A stretch of 64,000 nt of DNA, taken from assembly GCF_910589235.1 (NCBI RefSeq), contig NC_060963.1:440501-504500 (forward strand), in the 5' to 3' direction. A program made the position numbers and the translations under genes. Source of the stretch: Vespa crabro (taxonomy: Eukaryota > Arthropoda > Insecta > Hymenoptera > Vespidae). Shown piece after piece: positions 49,005 through 61,034 of this stretch. Numbering within the stretch: the first letter of the stretch is position 1; each line of letters begins with the position of its first letter. The notes below the pieces were generated by a model. The model worked only from the letters and a program-made list of their open reading frames with translations, searched no databases and was not told the origin of the DNA.

Positions 49005-49236
49005 CAAGCACGGAAAAAGCGTTTGCACGCTAGTCTCGTCATCGTGCGCACGCTCCACCCGCGCGTTTAAATCGTATGCGGACGGGAGTCGTCGGTAGGC
49101 AGGTAGGAGAGCGAGCAAGGGAGACGAGGGACACGAGCGAACCAGATTGCTTTAATTTGTTGCACGTCCAGCAAAAATGTTAATGCCCGTCGGCCGCTCG
49201 TAATTCAGCCGTGGCTCGGCCTTTCCTCTCGCACTA

Positions 49237-49286
49237 CCTCCTCCTCCTCCTCCTCCTCCTCCTCCTCCTCCTCCTCCTCCTCCTCT
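49237..49286. repeat. (CTC)n trinucleotide microsatellite
   Basis: About 16 CTC units; the minus frame reads as poly-Glu. Confidence 0.96.
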
Positions 49287-49664
49287 TCTTCCTCCTTCAC
49301 CTCCATCTTCTCGTTCTGTCGTCGTCCTCGTAGTCGTAGCCGTGCCTCCGCAACCCTTCCTTCTCCTTTTCTCTTATTCTCCTTCGCGCTCTCTATACGG
49401 TGGCTCTTATCTGTGGTTTTATGTTCGGCTTTGCGTTTTAGCCACGCCGATCGCTGCTGCTCCCGAGACACCTTCGTGCTCTCTTTCTTTTTTTCCTCCT
49501 TTTTCTCTTTCTCTTCCTCTCTCGAGTCTTAACCTCTACTATAGCCACCAATGGTAGACGCGGTCAGATCGACCGACCGACAGGTTTATTCGTCCTTCGT
49601 ACACGAGTACCTCGTACCTTTGGATTTGCGAGGCTAACTTCACCGACGAGTGCGGAATTAAATC

Positions 49665-49666
<2 letters not shown>

Positions 49667-49704
<38 letters not shown>

Positions 49705-49718
49705 GAAAGAGAGAGAAA
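49667..49718. repeat. (GA)n microsatellite
   Basis: GA units with GACA and GAAA steps. Confidence 0.96.
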
Positions 49719-50529
49719 TAGATAGAGTGGAGAGAAGCAGTTGCCTTCAACGATTTGTTCTCGTAGGACGCTGAGTTGGCTAATATTTGGTTCGATTAAA
49801 CCATTAGACGATTAGTTAGTACGTAGTAGTTTATCAATGCGCGAGCTTATAGTAATAAAGTAGTCGTCGAGTTTTTTCTAATGCCCACCTAACGGGAAGT
49901 AAGTTTTCGAATTTCCGTGTGCGCGTTAACGACGATCGTTAATATTCCACGCCAAATCGTGCGATATCTTATTTATGAAATAAACGATTTTCAAACGGCG
50001 GACAGTTCGCACGATATTCCGGCACTATTAGCCGCGTTTCCTCCGCAAATAGTAGTCCGATTTATTTCAGCGCGTTTGCTCGTGCGGCCGCTAAAAACGA
50101 GTAGGTGCTGTAATTTACGATCAACGAACAGGGCCGCTTTGAGAAAATGGCGATGTCCGAGAGCGACTCGCTCGCGATGAAATTTATTCGAATAACGACG
50201 AAATCATATGGATAACGTACTGGCCAATAATCTAATGCGCTTTGGGGTTAAGAGGTAAACACCCATAATTTTCTACAAATATATTTTATAACCGCACGGA
50301 ATCCCGCAAGGTGTTATGGCTCGGAGAACGATATTACGGAGTTTATAACGCGAGTAGGAAGGAGCAAGAGTACTCTCTCTCTCTCTCTTTAGCGATCGCG
50401 AATCGAAATGATATTGCCCTATCACCGTCCGCACGGTATATCCGAATAAAGTGCTGTATCGTATTTGAAATCGAATGGCTGCTGGTATAATCGTGCATAA
50501 TCGTTCCTATTTCCTACTACAATCCCATT

Positions 50530-50553
50530 CTCTCTCTCTCTCTCTCTCTCCCC
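50530..50553. repeat. (CT)n microsatellite
   Basis: About eleven CT units ending in CCC. Confidence 0.94.
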
Positions 50554-51266
50554 TCGAACTCATCCACTCATCCAGTTTGCTTTCTTCTCGCTCGCTTCGA
50601 AGGAACTCTTTTCGGAAAGTTTCCGTTAGGCTGCGAGCTGCCAGAGCAGCGTTGCACTTGTCGCGTCCACTTTCCCGACCGTTTTCACACGAACGGGCTG
50701 TGGGAACCGCTCTCGCTGGCTGCACCCAATCGCTCGATGCAATGTCGACCACTTGGAAACGACACCCCACAAAAAGGGGCCTCTTCCGCAATACACTCGC
50801 GCAACCCAGACACGTACTACGTTCACATACACGTAGGCAAAAGAGAGTTCATAAACGAGAGAAGGTGCTTTGCCGATAATCCAAGAGCTCCGACTCTTCC
50901 CGCGATCTCCAAGAAAATTTGCTACCTTCGATAATAGGTAGCCCTATCAATAGGCCTTCTTGTCTCTACTTCTCTTTAGGTTTACGGTGCTAAAACGTTA
51001 CGCACGATCGGGAGATGCTGCTAAGTCCTTCGATCGCACTAACTTTTGCCATTATTTGCGAGATAACGGCTTGTTACCTTCTAGCACGAGAGCACGGAAG
51101 AACACGATGAGAGAACTCTAGAAATTATGAACAAGTTCTGCCTGATACAACGTGTATGGGAGAATATCACTTTCGAATACCTAATCATTAGGAATGATTA
51201 GGCGATAAGTAGAAAAGAATCGGTAATAAAATTTTACATCGATTATCGTTACAAGGCCACGAGTCC

Positions 51267-51359
51267 TTAAAAATTATCATCCGCATCATCATCCATGAGG
51301 GTAATCCGAGGGAGAGGAGAGTAACTAGTGAAATACCGAAAGTCACGGAGCTGGTCGAT
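51267..51359 (-). CDS. Candidate terminal exon with acidic C-terminus
   Basis: A minus-strand frame of 30 codons before TAA ends in MDDDADDNF. Two acceptors are possible. One is GTGGGCAG at 51360, with a weak pyrimidine context, giving all 30 residues. The other is TTTCACTAG, ending 51325, with better pyrimidine context, giving about 18 residues. An upstream in-frame TAA means the segment must be spliced if coding. The Asp-rich ending resembles the candidate at 34119-34214 (LLEDDANEF against LMDDDADDNF) on the same strand. No family is recognised. Confidence 0.25.
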   Translation of the reverse strand: MDQLRDFRYFTSYSPLPRITLMDDDADDNF

Positions 51360-51689
51360 CTGCCCACTCGACCTTTTTCCGCGTTATTTGCCTTAAATAT
51401 TATTTTACGACGTCTCGAGATCGTATCCCCTCTCGAGTCGCTTCCGACTCCCATTCACGGGCTCGGTCAAATATTGTCCAAGCATGATCTTTTTACGGTC
51501 CTCGTTCTTCCTTCTTTCTATCGTTTTTTCTCTCCACCTCCCCTTTTTTCCTCCCGATTCTCATTTCCGTGTATTCTCGCCCGACGGGAGTTTCTTGTCC
51601 GTTTGACCGGCGAGGTACTCTTTTTGCCGGCGAGCTCGATCCGGTCAAAGGATAGACACTTCCTCGACAGAGAGAACAAGAAAAAGTCT

Positions 51690-51729
51690 ATGTGTGTGTG
51701 TGTGCGTGAGAGAGAGAGAGAGAGAGAGA
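51690..51729. repeat. Compound (TG)n(GA)n microsatellite
   Basis: Seven TG units, a CGTG joint, then eleven GA units. Confidence 0.95.
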
Positions 51730-52925
51730 AAGGGAAAGGTCTATCTCGCGAGAAGCATGAGAGCGAGAGATCGCATCTGTCACTGCGGAAGCGGCAAAGC
51801 ACCCGCGACTTCCGTTTCATGGTGTCACGTTACCACTCTCTGGAACCTTTCGTCTTTCGAGGTTAATACACTCCGGACTGGCTGCCTCTGAAACACCATC
51901 GAACTCTGTTCCTTTTTTCGAAGCAAGTGCTTTTCGTTCTCTATCTAAATACTATTTACGTAAGATGGATGTTGAACGGTAAAATTAAAGAAATCGTCGG
52001 ATGGACGATTGAAAAAGAATGAACGCCGTTGTTCGTTTAAGTCGACCGAGTGAACAGAAGTGTAGCACAATGAGAACCAAGGCGCATAATCGAAAGACAG
52101 AACGTCAAGATGGAAGAGGTCGGTAGGTCGAACGACGGTAAAGCTCGCGCGCTCTTCTCTCGCGGCTGGTGGTCCCGATCCATTGATTTTCAGTGTGGCT
52201 TCGCAGAGCTCGCTCTCGCTAAAACCATGTGCTCGATCTCGCGAGGCACCACGATTTACCCGTCACTTTCCACCATGGCAAAGATCGGCCGGCGCACGTA
52301 ACGTGTAACGCTCGACCGGAACAGATGTTTCGTTATCTTCGATATACTTTCCAACCGTTCGGCCGGCTCTCGTAGAAACTCGAGGATCAATGGAGAATAT
52401 TGTTTTGCTTACGTAGCGCCACGATACCACTTTCGTTAAAACGATTTCGATCCGTGGGAATGAAATTTCTTTTTATATTCTACGTACATAGAAACGTAAT
52501 AGTAAGAGATGTAGCGTCCAAATTAACGATCGTAATGCAGGAAGCGAGAGTGCGAATGTTCTAAAAACGTATATAATATAGTGAAACGTGAAAATATGGT
52601 AATCCATTGAGCGTCACAGAGCTCAACGACCGCGTTCGAGTCTCCGACCGCGTCATGCGCGCGGTGTGAAAGACGTCTACGGCAAAGATCAAAATGCATC
52701 GACTTCGATAACGGAACGTTGACAAAGAACGATATCTGAAATCTGTTCGGAACGCACTGCATACCGCATACCGAGTAGGCTGCATAAATGCATTAATTTC
52801 GTCGCGTTGTCGTATCTCTGTCGTTCCCGCGCCAAAGAGACTCGAGAATAAGAGAGCCTAACGGACTCGCGTGATCTCGAATAATGTCTTTGCCCTTCCA
52901 CGAAAGAAGAAATAAAAAAAGGAAA

Positions 52926-52940
52926 GGGAGGGAGGGAGGG
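52926..52940 (+). other. G-quadruplex motif (one-base loops)
   Basis: GGGAGGGAGGGAGGG followed directly by a short GA tract to 52953. Confidence 0.85.
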
Positions 52941-53861
52941 AGAGAGAGAGAGACAAAAAGAGCCGAGCTTTCTCTGTCCTCCTCCTCCTCCTCCTCCTTC
53001 TGCTTTTCGAGATTTTATTATTTCGTCGTAAACCAAATGAGATGCGTGAAGAGAATAAAATTGACGGAAAAGATTCTCTAAAATCGAGACTGGAATCGGT
53101 GTGTTTCTTTTGTCTCGTCGGTTCGTCCCCTCGAAATCGGCTCGGTTCACGAAACAAACTCGTATATTATATATTCGTGGAGCAGATAAATGACAGGTCC
53201 ATGGAGACGAACGAGTTCGACTATCTCGTCGTTGGCGTGCACACACAGTGGACCATTGTTATCGAGCGATGGTAACGCACTCCTCATTGGCGTAAGCATT
53301 GGCGGAGATTCGAGGAAGTTAGAGGCGACGGAAGCTCATCTCTTCTTATACAGCGTTAGAGATAGGGTCCTAGGGGGCCCGACGCCGTTGGACCCACAGC
53401 TAAGGTGCATTCCCCGGAGAAGCATGACGCGCTTGGAATCGTAAATGTGTGCTCCACTTGTCAATACCTCGGCAGGTTCATCGTCCACGAAAGCTTCGAA
53501 CATCTAGGCGTTTACCAAGTCGATACTCAAGAAGATCATTGCCTTTTACCGCACTCAAACGATCCTTTTCTCTTCTCTTCTGTTTTACGATCGAGAGGCA
53601 AACATCGAAATTTCTTCCGAGTATAAGTACACGCGCGGCGCTTTATATTTTACGTTACTTTGTTTTAATATTACAAAAGATTGTAGAAATAAATAATTAA
53701 AAGGCGATACACGAGAAGAATAAATAAGAGGGAAGAAACGTCTATAAAAAGAAAAAAAGGAAAGAATCTTCTTTGGTCTCGAAAGAAAGATAAATCTCCA
53801 TCGGTGGAGAGACGAAGCGGTCGAGTCAGGGAATCCGAGGAGTCCTCGTCGTTGCACGGAG

Positions 53862-54344
53862 ATGATTAATTTCGCCGTGGAATTTCGTCGATGGGTGGAA
53901 CGCGGAGAGTCGATTTCTCCTCCGTTTGGAGGACCGGTCGACTCGATCGCTTCGCCTCTCGATGTCCTCTCAGGTTGCTACCAGCTATTCCCAGCTGGCC
54001 CCACCTCGTCGATGAGGTCCCCATTAAGCGAGCTCAACATAGATCATCCGGCGATCGGTTTATCGAACGAGGAGGAGAACCAAGGGGGAGGAGAAAGGGG
54101 GTTGAATAAAGGTAGCGCGGCAGCTTCGGTGACAATTAGGATGAATGGAGAATCGTACCGTGGCCATTCCTCTTCCTTGACCACAGACATGCATAGTCCT
54201 TGCATTCGTATTCATATGTGTGCGTGCGCAAACACGGACTACCACGGAGTCGGTTTTTCACCTGGCACACCGTTGCAGCACCACCGTTGTCCAGACTTTT
54301 GTAAATACTCGTACAGCGCGGATGATGAACGCCGAATTAAATGA
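53862..54344 (+). CDS. ATG-led 160-codon open frame, unrecognised
   Basis: The longest repeat-free frame with a true ATG in the window (ATG at 53862, TGA at 54342). The composition is mixed: Ser/Pro/Gly-rich middle, a Gly/Glu-rich patch at about residues 70-80, then a Cys/His-containing end and a charged C-terminus. No signal peptide, domain or upstream promoter is recognised. The first half contains a CAGCTATTCCCAGCTGG-type inverted motif that looks regulatory. One or two frames of this length are expected by chance in 64 kb. Confidence 0.2.
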   Translation: MINFAVEFRRWVERGESISPPFGGPVDSIASPLDVLSGCYQLFPAGPTSSMRSPLSELNIDHPAIGLSNEEENQGGGERGLNKGSAAASVTIRMNGESYRGHSSSLTTDMHSPCIRIHMCACANTDYHGVGFSPGTPLQHHRCPDFCKYSYSADDERRIK

Positions 54345-54701
54345 GCATTAATTATCGAGCGGGCGCGCGTCGCGTGGGCGTGATTCATGGGCCCGGCAAA
54401 GAGGCCTCCGGATCTTCTTTTATCTTCTTTTGCTTTCTCTCTCTAACCGCTTTTTTCGCTTCCTTCGTCTCCTTGTTCTTTCTTTTTTATCGCACAAAGA
54501 CCACACACTCTTCCTGCTCGCTGGTTAATCCAACTATCGTACTTTGAACGATTTTAGGAGAGATCCAATTCCAGGAAATTTCAAATACAACCGTGAACAG
54601 CTATCGAAGAGGGATCGAGGCGCGATGAGATCGAACGCAAATGCGTTGCGACGGGTGGCGTCTCGTCGCGTAGAATAGCGCTCCGTTACGGAACAGATTT
54701 T

Positions 54702-54705
<4 letters not shown>

Positions 54706-54754
<49 letters not shown>
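54706..54754. repeat. (CT)n microsatellite
   Basis: About 24 uninterrupted CT units. Confidence 0.97.
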
Positions 54755-54756
<2 letters not shown>

Positions 54757-55067
54757 CTCTTTCGAGCCTGTTTCCCGGTGCAGCGCGATCTGGCAGAGTA
54801 CATGCATGATCCATATATCTATATAGATGGCCGATGTAGACGAGGCTGGTTCTCTCTCCCGTTGGATTGTCCCCACGTCAGCACCGTTCTGCCTCCTCGT
54901 GGTCGGCGGCGGTCTAACGCGAAGGTACGTCGCCACACGTGACTGCGGCCCATCCCACATCTCGATGGAGTCTTGACTTACCTAACCAACGGGCCACCTG
55001 AATGATTTGCGTCCTAATCGGCCAGCGAACTCTCCTCGTATCTTGTGAATATAGATCTCTTGTTTTC

Positions 55068-55108
55068 TCCCTCTCTCTCTCTCTCTCTCTCCCCCTCCCT
55101 CCCTCTCT
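55068..55108. repeat. (CT)n microsatellite with C-rich end
   Basis: CT units followed by CCCCCTCCCTCCC steps. Confidence 0.95.
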
Positions 55109-55627
55109 TCGCGTTCGCTTCTTTCCCTTCTCTAGCTCTTTATTCCTCGTTCTCCACTATCACCTCCTGCTCCTCCTAAGGAACGTTACGTAATCCGCGA
55201 GACGGTCGAGCACGCCACGTGGGTGGAGAACACGAAGGAAACGTCTGGTCGTACGTTGGAAAACGTACGACTTACCCGACACGGTAAAAGAACGTTCGAA
55301 CGACGACAACGACTACGTCTACGACCACGATTCGGTTTTGAGTTACAGCGAGAGCACCGTTGGAGAGCATCTCGAGTACGAGAGAGACTCGTCCGATTAA
55401 CCAAACGATCGAGGACACGCGTTTGTCCCTCCTCGGATACGTAAGTAAGTATATATTGTTCATCGTCGACGTTGTTATCGATACTTTGATTCACGGAATC
55501 ATGAGATGCAAATGTCGCTCGTCGTCGTTCGATCGTTTCTTCTCGTGCAAGTTATCTCGTACACCTGCTCGACGATATTTCTTTGTAATTGAACCGTTCA
55601 GCTTGCGTTATCTAAGAAAGAGAAACA

Positions 55628-55631
<4 letters not shown>

Positions 55632-55672
<41 letters not shown>
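55632..55672. repeat. (GA)n microsatellite
   Basis: About twenty GA units. Confidence 0.97.
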
Positions 55673-55676
<4 letters not shown>

Positions 55677-56466
55677 TTCTCCGTTGGTCAATGTCCCTTC
55701 ATGTCCCGGAAGCGTGAACGATATCTACTAGTCGCGACTACTCGTTAGAATCAAGAAGATCGATGAAGTATGGCATAAGTTTGTTCTTAAAAATTCTAGT
55801 ACCGTAACGCGAGCAGGGATGCAGGAGATAAAAGTTCTCTGACGCCTTTACGTCTACGCGTTTCAGGCTGAACAGGTAATCGTCGTTACAGATGCTATAG
55901 GAAGATAACGCGAATACCAAGTTTATACACGCTCATAATTTCCATCGATTCCGCTTCGTTCGCCTCCCTCGTTTCTTTCTCTTTAAGTCCATAAAATATA
56001 GGTATGTCCAAGACTCGTAGCACCTACGTCGTAGAGGAGCACGGAGGAGATGGTCTGACGCGTGGTGGGCGTAAATCACAACAATTAAATCCCAGAGGGT
56101 TCACGGAGAAAGAAACGTGTAGACTCACGATCGATGCAAAGATGAGAATGGACGAGAGTACATTCGTCATATTTTTCTGAATAGCAACGTTTGTAAAGCA
56201 TAGGAGAAAAATGTCATGGTTCGCTTTCGTACTTTCTCGATCCTCCTAAAGCGTGTTTCGGTTTTCACTTACCCTCCTCGATACACCGATCCTCGTCCCT
56301 ACGCGAGAAAGCGAAAGGACAAACAATGCTATCTAATAACACTCTCGCGAAATTACGTAAAGGATCGCTATGGGATTACTATGCGTGTCCTCTTTGCAGG
56401 TCCTTTTTGCGGTACGACCGAATACGGTGGGAGGTCTTTTGTCTTTTTTCCTCCTCGACTCGTTCG

Positions 56467-56468
<2 letters not shown>

Positions 56469-56501
<33 letters not shown>

Positions 56502-56535
56502 TTCACACACTTTATATATATATATATACGTATAT
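56469..56535. repeat. (CT)n then (TA)n microsatellites
   Basis: Fifteen CT units to 56498, a short spacer with a CACACAC step, then TA units with one CG interruption. Confidence 0.95.
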
Positions 56536-56931
56536 GTGTCTCCCTTTACCTCACCACCCTACTTCGCCGTCAGTCGTTCTCTGACGTAACCACGAACCGC
56601 GAGGCGCTCATTTGCATCGAATAATCGTTGCATTTCCCAAGATACGACTCTGTTCGAGAGCGAGCAGGACGTCCAGGACGTTCTCTCTTATTCAGCGTCG
56701 TTCGCGAGGTTCGCGCGTCTACGGGATCGGCGTGCGCGATGCGTGACGCTTCGAAGATGGAAAGGTCGATGGCGAAGACGTCGTTCCCGGTCTAGTTGTA
56801 CCTTTTACGTTATACGCGTGTACCGACTAGATAAGAGCGTTAAATACAATATAAGAGGAATAACCGTGTTAGCTGACATTCCACTCTTTTCTTTCTTTCC
56901 TCGCAGGTGTGGTCTTTTCTTCTGCTCGCGT

Positions 56932-56933
56932 AC

Positions 56934-56965
<32 letters not shown>

Positions 56966-56989
56966 GCATATATATGTATATATATGCAT
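56932..56989. repeat. (TA)n microsatellite with C/G steps
   Basis: TA units with CATA, GCATA and TGTA steps. Confidence 0.95.
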
Positions 56990-57599
56990 CTATGTATATC
57001 GCGTATCTAGATGCACGTATCTATATAATCGAGCACTTCCCACTTTTTTCTTTATATCCGTCGCAAGAACTCCTGACTGGTTCGGAATGAATAAGCAATA
57101 ATTAGTCGCATTTATTGAATGCTATCATGCCGTACGATCGCTCGGTGTTCGTTCAGCTTAGTTTAGCTTGGCGCGATATAGTCGAACGTTAACATTAACG
57201 TACGAGAGAAACTAATCGTTGCATACTTGCCGCGTGTCGTGCAAAATGTCGATTGAGAGATTACCTGGTCTTTTCAATGCTCGAGAGTGGGATCGCTGAG
57301 TTCTCTGAGCCAACGGACGATCTCGTTGCATCCTTCTCGAGCGCTCGTCTCGCAGTGAAAATCGTCGGGAACTTCTTGAATTCGAAACTCCGGAAAGGGA
57401 TTACGTGGCACGGTTACGACGATTTACACTTTTAAATTCGCTTAACCTCCTTGGCGTCGTCGAATAAAGATGAAGCTGGCTTTAGAACGGCGGTGCCTTA
57501 AAGGTTGAAACGTAATATCGTTAAAGCAGATGACTATTGTCTATTACCGGCTGGTAGCAATAAGACGATTGACCTTTTTATCTTTCGTAGGCCTTAACG

Positions 57600-57670
57600 T
57601 AACAGCGTTGCTAAGTGGTGTAAATAGCTGCCATGCTGTTTCCACGTGTACGGCGCTTTATGGTGAAAGG
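57600..57670. promoter_or_regulatory. Possible conserved non-coding element with CACGTG
   Basis: Repeat-free GC-balanced sequence with a palindromic CACGTG E-box (57643-57648), the core bound by Myc/Max/USF-type bHLH factors. Immediately upstream of a CT tract. Function inferred. Confidence 0.18.
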
Positions 57671-57702
57671 AGAATAGCTTCGTACCTTTTACGTCTTCTC
57701 TA

Positions 57703-57705
<3 letters not shown>

Positions 57706-57737
<32 letters not shown>

Positions 57738-57751
57738 CTCTCTCTCTCTCT
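57706..57751. repeat. (CT)n microsatellite
   Basis: About 22 CT units with one CG interruption. Confidence 0.97.
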
Positions 57752-58158
57752 TTATCCTTCTCGTACGTTCTCATGATTTTAAAATCATGCTCCGAGCGAA
57801 TTCGAGGATGACGACGAGTCGGACTATAGCGTCCAAACGATCTCTGAAAACGTAGCTATATTAATTACATCACGATAAAAGCCGGAAAAAGTTGTTCCAG
57901 TCGAATCGAAGCAATGTAAGATATTCGAGTAGAAAAAAGAATGTCGACATTTGCGAGTCCCTCGGGCCCAAGACGATCGACCGATCGTAGCCATTTTCAC
58001 ATGGCACTTTTACCAAGGATAAATACAGTAATATACGTCGCCAGGGTGAGGGAGGCGGAGCTGATACAAGCGTGTAATCGAAGTCGAAGCACGGCGCCGA
58101 AGCGAAGGGACGCGTGCAGAATAGGCAACTTGCGACGGAGAAGGAAAGAGAGTAAGAG

Positions 58159-58159
58159 T

Positions 58160-58213
<54 letters not shown>
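58159..58213. repeat. (GA)n microsatellite
   Basis: About 26 GA units, preceded by GA-rich imperfect sequence from 58145. Confidence 0.97.
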
Positions 58214-58215
<2 letters not shown>

Positions 58216-58595
58216 GAAGTCTCTCTCTTCTCTTGTTCCGTTGATGCTACAAAATTGAAACGTCAGGCAGTTTTCCAGAAGCGGTTGCCTCTTCATTACG
58301 TCGTCGGTCCGACCTTATCTATGAAGGAGAGAAAGAGAACGGCGTATGTTCTTCGAAAGGGCGCATCTCGGCCGACGCGCTGATAAATGGTTTAGGACAT
58401 GCGATTCCTCGTGATCCCTTTGAAAAGTCCAAGCGATAGATCTTGCCCGCTTTGGGAATGAGGGCTGATACTTTGAACGCGTCTTTCCCTACGCGTCTTC
58501 TCTCTTTCTCTTCGTTACCTTGTAGAGCTCGAGAGTGGACTCTGGCGTCGTTGCACGATCGCTCTATCCTCTTCTTATCCTTCTTATGGTAGTTG

Positions 58596-58600
<5 letters not shown>

Positions 58601-58653
<53 letters not shown>
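58601..58653. repeat. (GA)n microsatellite
   Basis: About 25 GA units with one GGGA step. Confidence 0.97.
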
Positions 58654-59253
58654 AAGAAGGCGCGGCAAAGACGAAGAAGTAGAAGAAAAAGGTGGAAGAG
58701 GAAGAGTAGTGCACAGGTGGTTTAGGTTGCCAAGGTGGATGTAGTATAAAGGAGAGGACTGGGGATCGCGTGAGCTCGAGCTCGAGCGTTCGTACACATG
58801 TAGACATCAGATACCACGCGTGGCACTGGTCACGACAGGACTCAGGATCTTCGATGCCGACTACAAGGAGCATCGCGCAAAAATCCAGCAACGAGCACCG
58901 AGTAACGACGTCCACTCTCGATCGCGCGCTCGCGCGCGGAAGCCACTTGATATAGGCGAGAGACTCGGTTGGATCGCTTACTTCTCGAGTGAAATCGAAC
59001 GAACGAGAAGGACATTGCAAAAGATCACGATAGAATTTCTTTTTCTTCTTTCGCTTGATTTTTTTTTACCAACGAATTTACGATCGAAGCCTCCGATATT
59101 TCATGTTTTTAAGAGTTAAGTATCGAATGACTAGATATGAACAGATACGAGATCTCGCGAGTTTTCGCGATCGTAGGTAAAAGAGGAAAGGAGCGTTCGC
59201 CCGAAGGTGTAGGTGGGTACGCGCGCGGTCCTTCGATAGAAAAAGATAGAAAA

Positions 59254-59290
59254 GGAGGGAGAGAGAGAGAGAGAGAGAGAGGGGGAGAGA
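59254..59290. repeat. (GA)n microsatellite with G run
   Basis: About fourteen GA units then GGGGGAGAGA. Confidence 0.95.
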
Positions 59291-60896
59291 AAAAACACGT
59301 TGATTTACTGCGTTTTGATTAGATTCATTACATGCTTTCTTTACGCCGTTGTTACGCGTTTAACGTACTGGCTTAATGGGGCCGCCGCGCTCGTCCGTCG
59401 TGACCCGGCCAGGCGTGGGATTGACCCGCGCATATATCTCGACCGAATACACGTGGGCAGTAATACGCGCGGTGATAATTAATAAAAATCGTAATATATT
59501 AAAATCATATTCGGCTGTTTTTAAGGATGCACCCTCGCGAAATTTTCAATCTTTATACCACAGAATATTTTAATCCGTGATCGTAATTAAATGTTTTCGC
59601 GAGAGAAATGAGAAAGAAAGAAAATATTAAGCAGGAGCTAATAAATTCCCACGTTCTTTGTGCTCATAGACGAAAAGGGCTACCGGGAGGGAAGAATCGC
59701 GCGAGATAAAAGCGTAATGAATGATAATACGATTTTTCAGAGAGCATTATCGCGCAAAGGGTCGGTGCGTGAGACGTTTTCAAATGGCGAACGAAGGAAC
59801 GCGCGCCTCTCTTCTCTCGGGCACGTCGCCAAGGAGAAAAGAAGTGGACCGGCAAAACGGAACGAGCGACGATCCATTTAAGTAAGCTCGCCGGAGTTGT
59901 CCCCAGGAGTGTAAGCCCCCTGCGGTTTCGCCACACTTGTATTTGCATTCGTTCTTCGGGACCCACGCGAGGGCTCATTCGTAAATTAAGCCAGGTCGTG
60001 CCTTCCCATCGTCGGAATGAGATATCGTGCCTACACCCTTTTGCAAGGTGTCGCGAGATAAAAAGATTTCTTTCCTTCCCTTTTTTCCCCTCCTCGTTCT
60101 ATCCTAACCTAGCCAACTACGTGAATACCTACCTCGCGATCGTATCTTCGTGAAAGATTTTCCAAAGTTTGACGAGGTATAGAGACTCTGCTAAGCATGG
60201 TTAAGAGAGAATAAGCATCTTGATTTTTCGGGCATTATGTCGATGATATCTAAGGGCAAGGTGGACCGCCGTGAATTCGGGGAAGGAGGGAGGTTCCGAG
60301 AAGAGCACACTAATTCCCGATGATGGCTGCTGCCGACTGTTCTCCACCCATCGCGACGTCCCGCTGCGTACGGCCCCGTAACTTCACGTGGCTATCACAA
60401 CCGAACATTAGGAATTCGAGGAAGGTGGCGGGAGGCGATTCGTACGGTTCAATAACCGACGAACGAGAACGCGGACATATTTCAATCCGTTCGGTACGTC
60501 AGCCCGATAAGAGACGAGCATCAGTCAGACGCGAGGTGTCCGTCGAAATGAATCTTCCTCCGACGGTCGAATGGGCACAGGTGATTCCCTACAAAATGAA
60601 CCTTAATGGCGCACCTTAATACACCCACACCGTGAAAGGAACTCCATGCCCGTTTCGAGAGGGCTTCGTTCTAGCCTCTCGATCATCGTGAGCTTTTCAG
60701 GCGGATTCGTGATTTCTCTATTTTTACGACAAAGATCTCTCCTGATATCGTGAGTCGTCGAGCATTAAATACGACGGACCGAAATCAAAGTTCTTTTCTG
60801 GAGGATGGGATGGGCGACGGGATAAACTCGATCGGAGGCACAAACGAGCGACATCCATCAAGCGGCAATGAATCGTAATGGAGCCCGGAGGCTTAC

Positions 60897-60920
60897 GGGG
60901 AGAAGGGGGAGGGTGGGGGG
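60897..60920 (+). other. G-quadruplex motif
   Basis: G runs of 4, 5, 3 and 6 with loops AGAA, A and T. The longest G run here ends at 60920. Confidence 0.82.
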
Positions 60921-61010
60921 ACCCTCGACGGAGGAATCTCGCGTAAGCGACAGTCATTCGTCATCGTGCCGCCGGCGGTGCCACGGAATGGAGGAAAAGA
61001 GAAGAAGAAC

Positions 61011-61034
61011 AAAAAAAAAAAAAAAAAAAAAAAA
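61011..61034. repeat. Poly-A homopolymer (24 A)
   Basis: Uninterrupted A run between purine-rich flanks. It makes false poly-Lys and poly-Phe frames. Confidence 0.95.

Larger units (their letters stand above)
47801..51266. other. Unique sequence with repeats, no gene supported
   Basis: Two adjacent donor shapes (CCG|GTAAGT about 48483; AAG|GTAAGA about 48528) end an open plus-strand frame (48331-48531) without a clear acceptor. 49141-49200 is CNE-like (GCTTTAATTTG, AATGTTAATG). CT runs lie at 50373-50390 and 50530-50553. Confidence 0.5.
51360..53861. other. Unique sequence with repeats, no gene seen
   Basis: (TCC)n at 52980-52999. Open frames at 52689-53246 (minus) include the GA and TCC tracts and are rejected. 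No splice-bounded frame stands out. Confidence 0.5.
54345..57705. other. Unique sequence with CT, GA and AT repeats, no gene supported
   Basis: A minus-strand donor shape GGTTAG|GTAAGTC (about 54980) follows an open minus frame running up from the CT tract at 55068. That frame has no acceptor other than the repeat itself, so I do not call it. Confidence 0.5.
57752..60896. other. Unique sequence with GA repeats, no gene supported
   Basis: The longest frame of the window (minus 58319-59020, 233 codons) passes through the GA tract at 58601-58653 and is not supported by motifs or splice sites on either side. The rest is unique sequence. Confidence 0.5.

Noticed and set aside
49770..49810. GGTTCGATTAAACC resembling a tRNA B box
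   Set aside because: The loop is six bases rather than seven, and no A box or acceptor stem lies upstream.
54980..55068. Minus-strand open segment ending in donor GGTTAG|GTAAGT
   Set aside because: The upstream side is a CT tract with no independent acceptor or ATG.
58319..59020. 233-codon minus-strand open frame, the longest in the window
   Set aside because: It passes through a 53-bp GA tract that is open in every frame. The flanks show no motif, start context or splice support.
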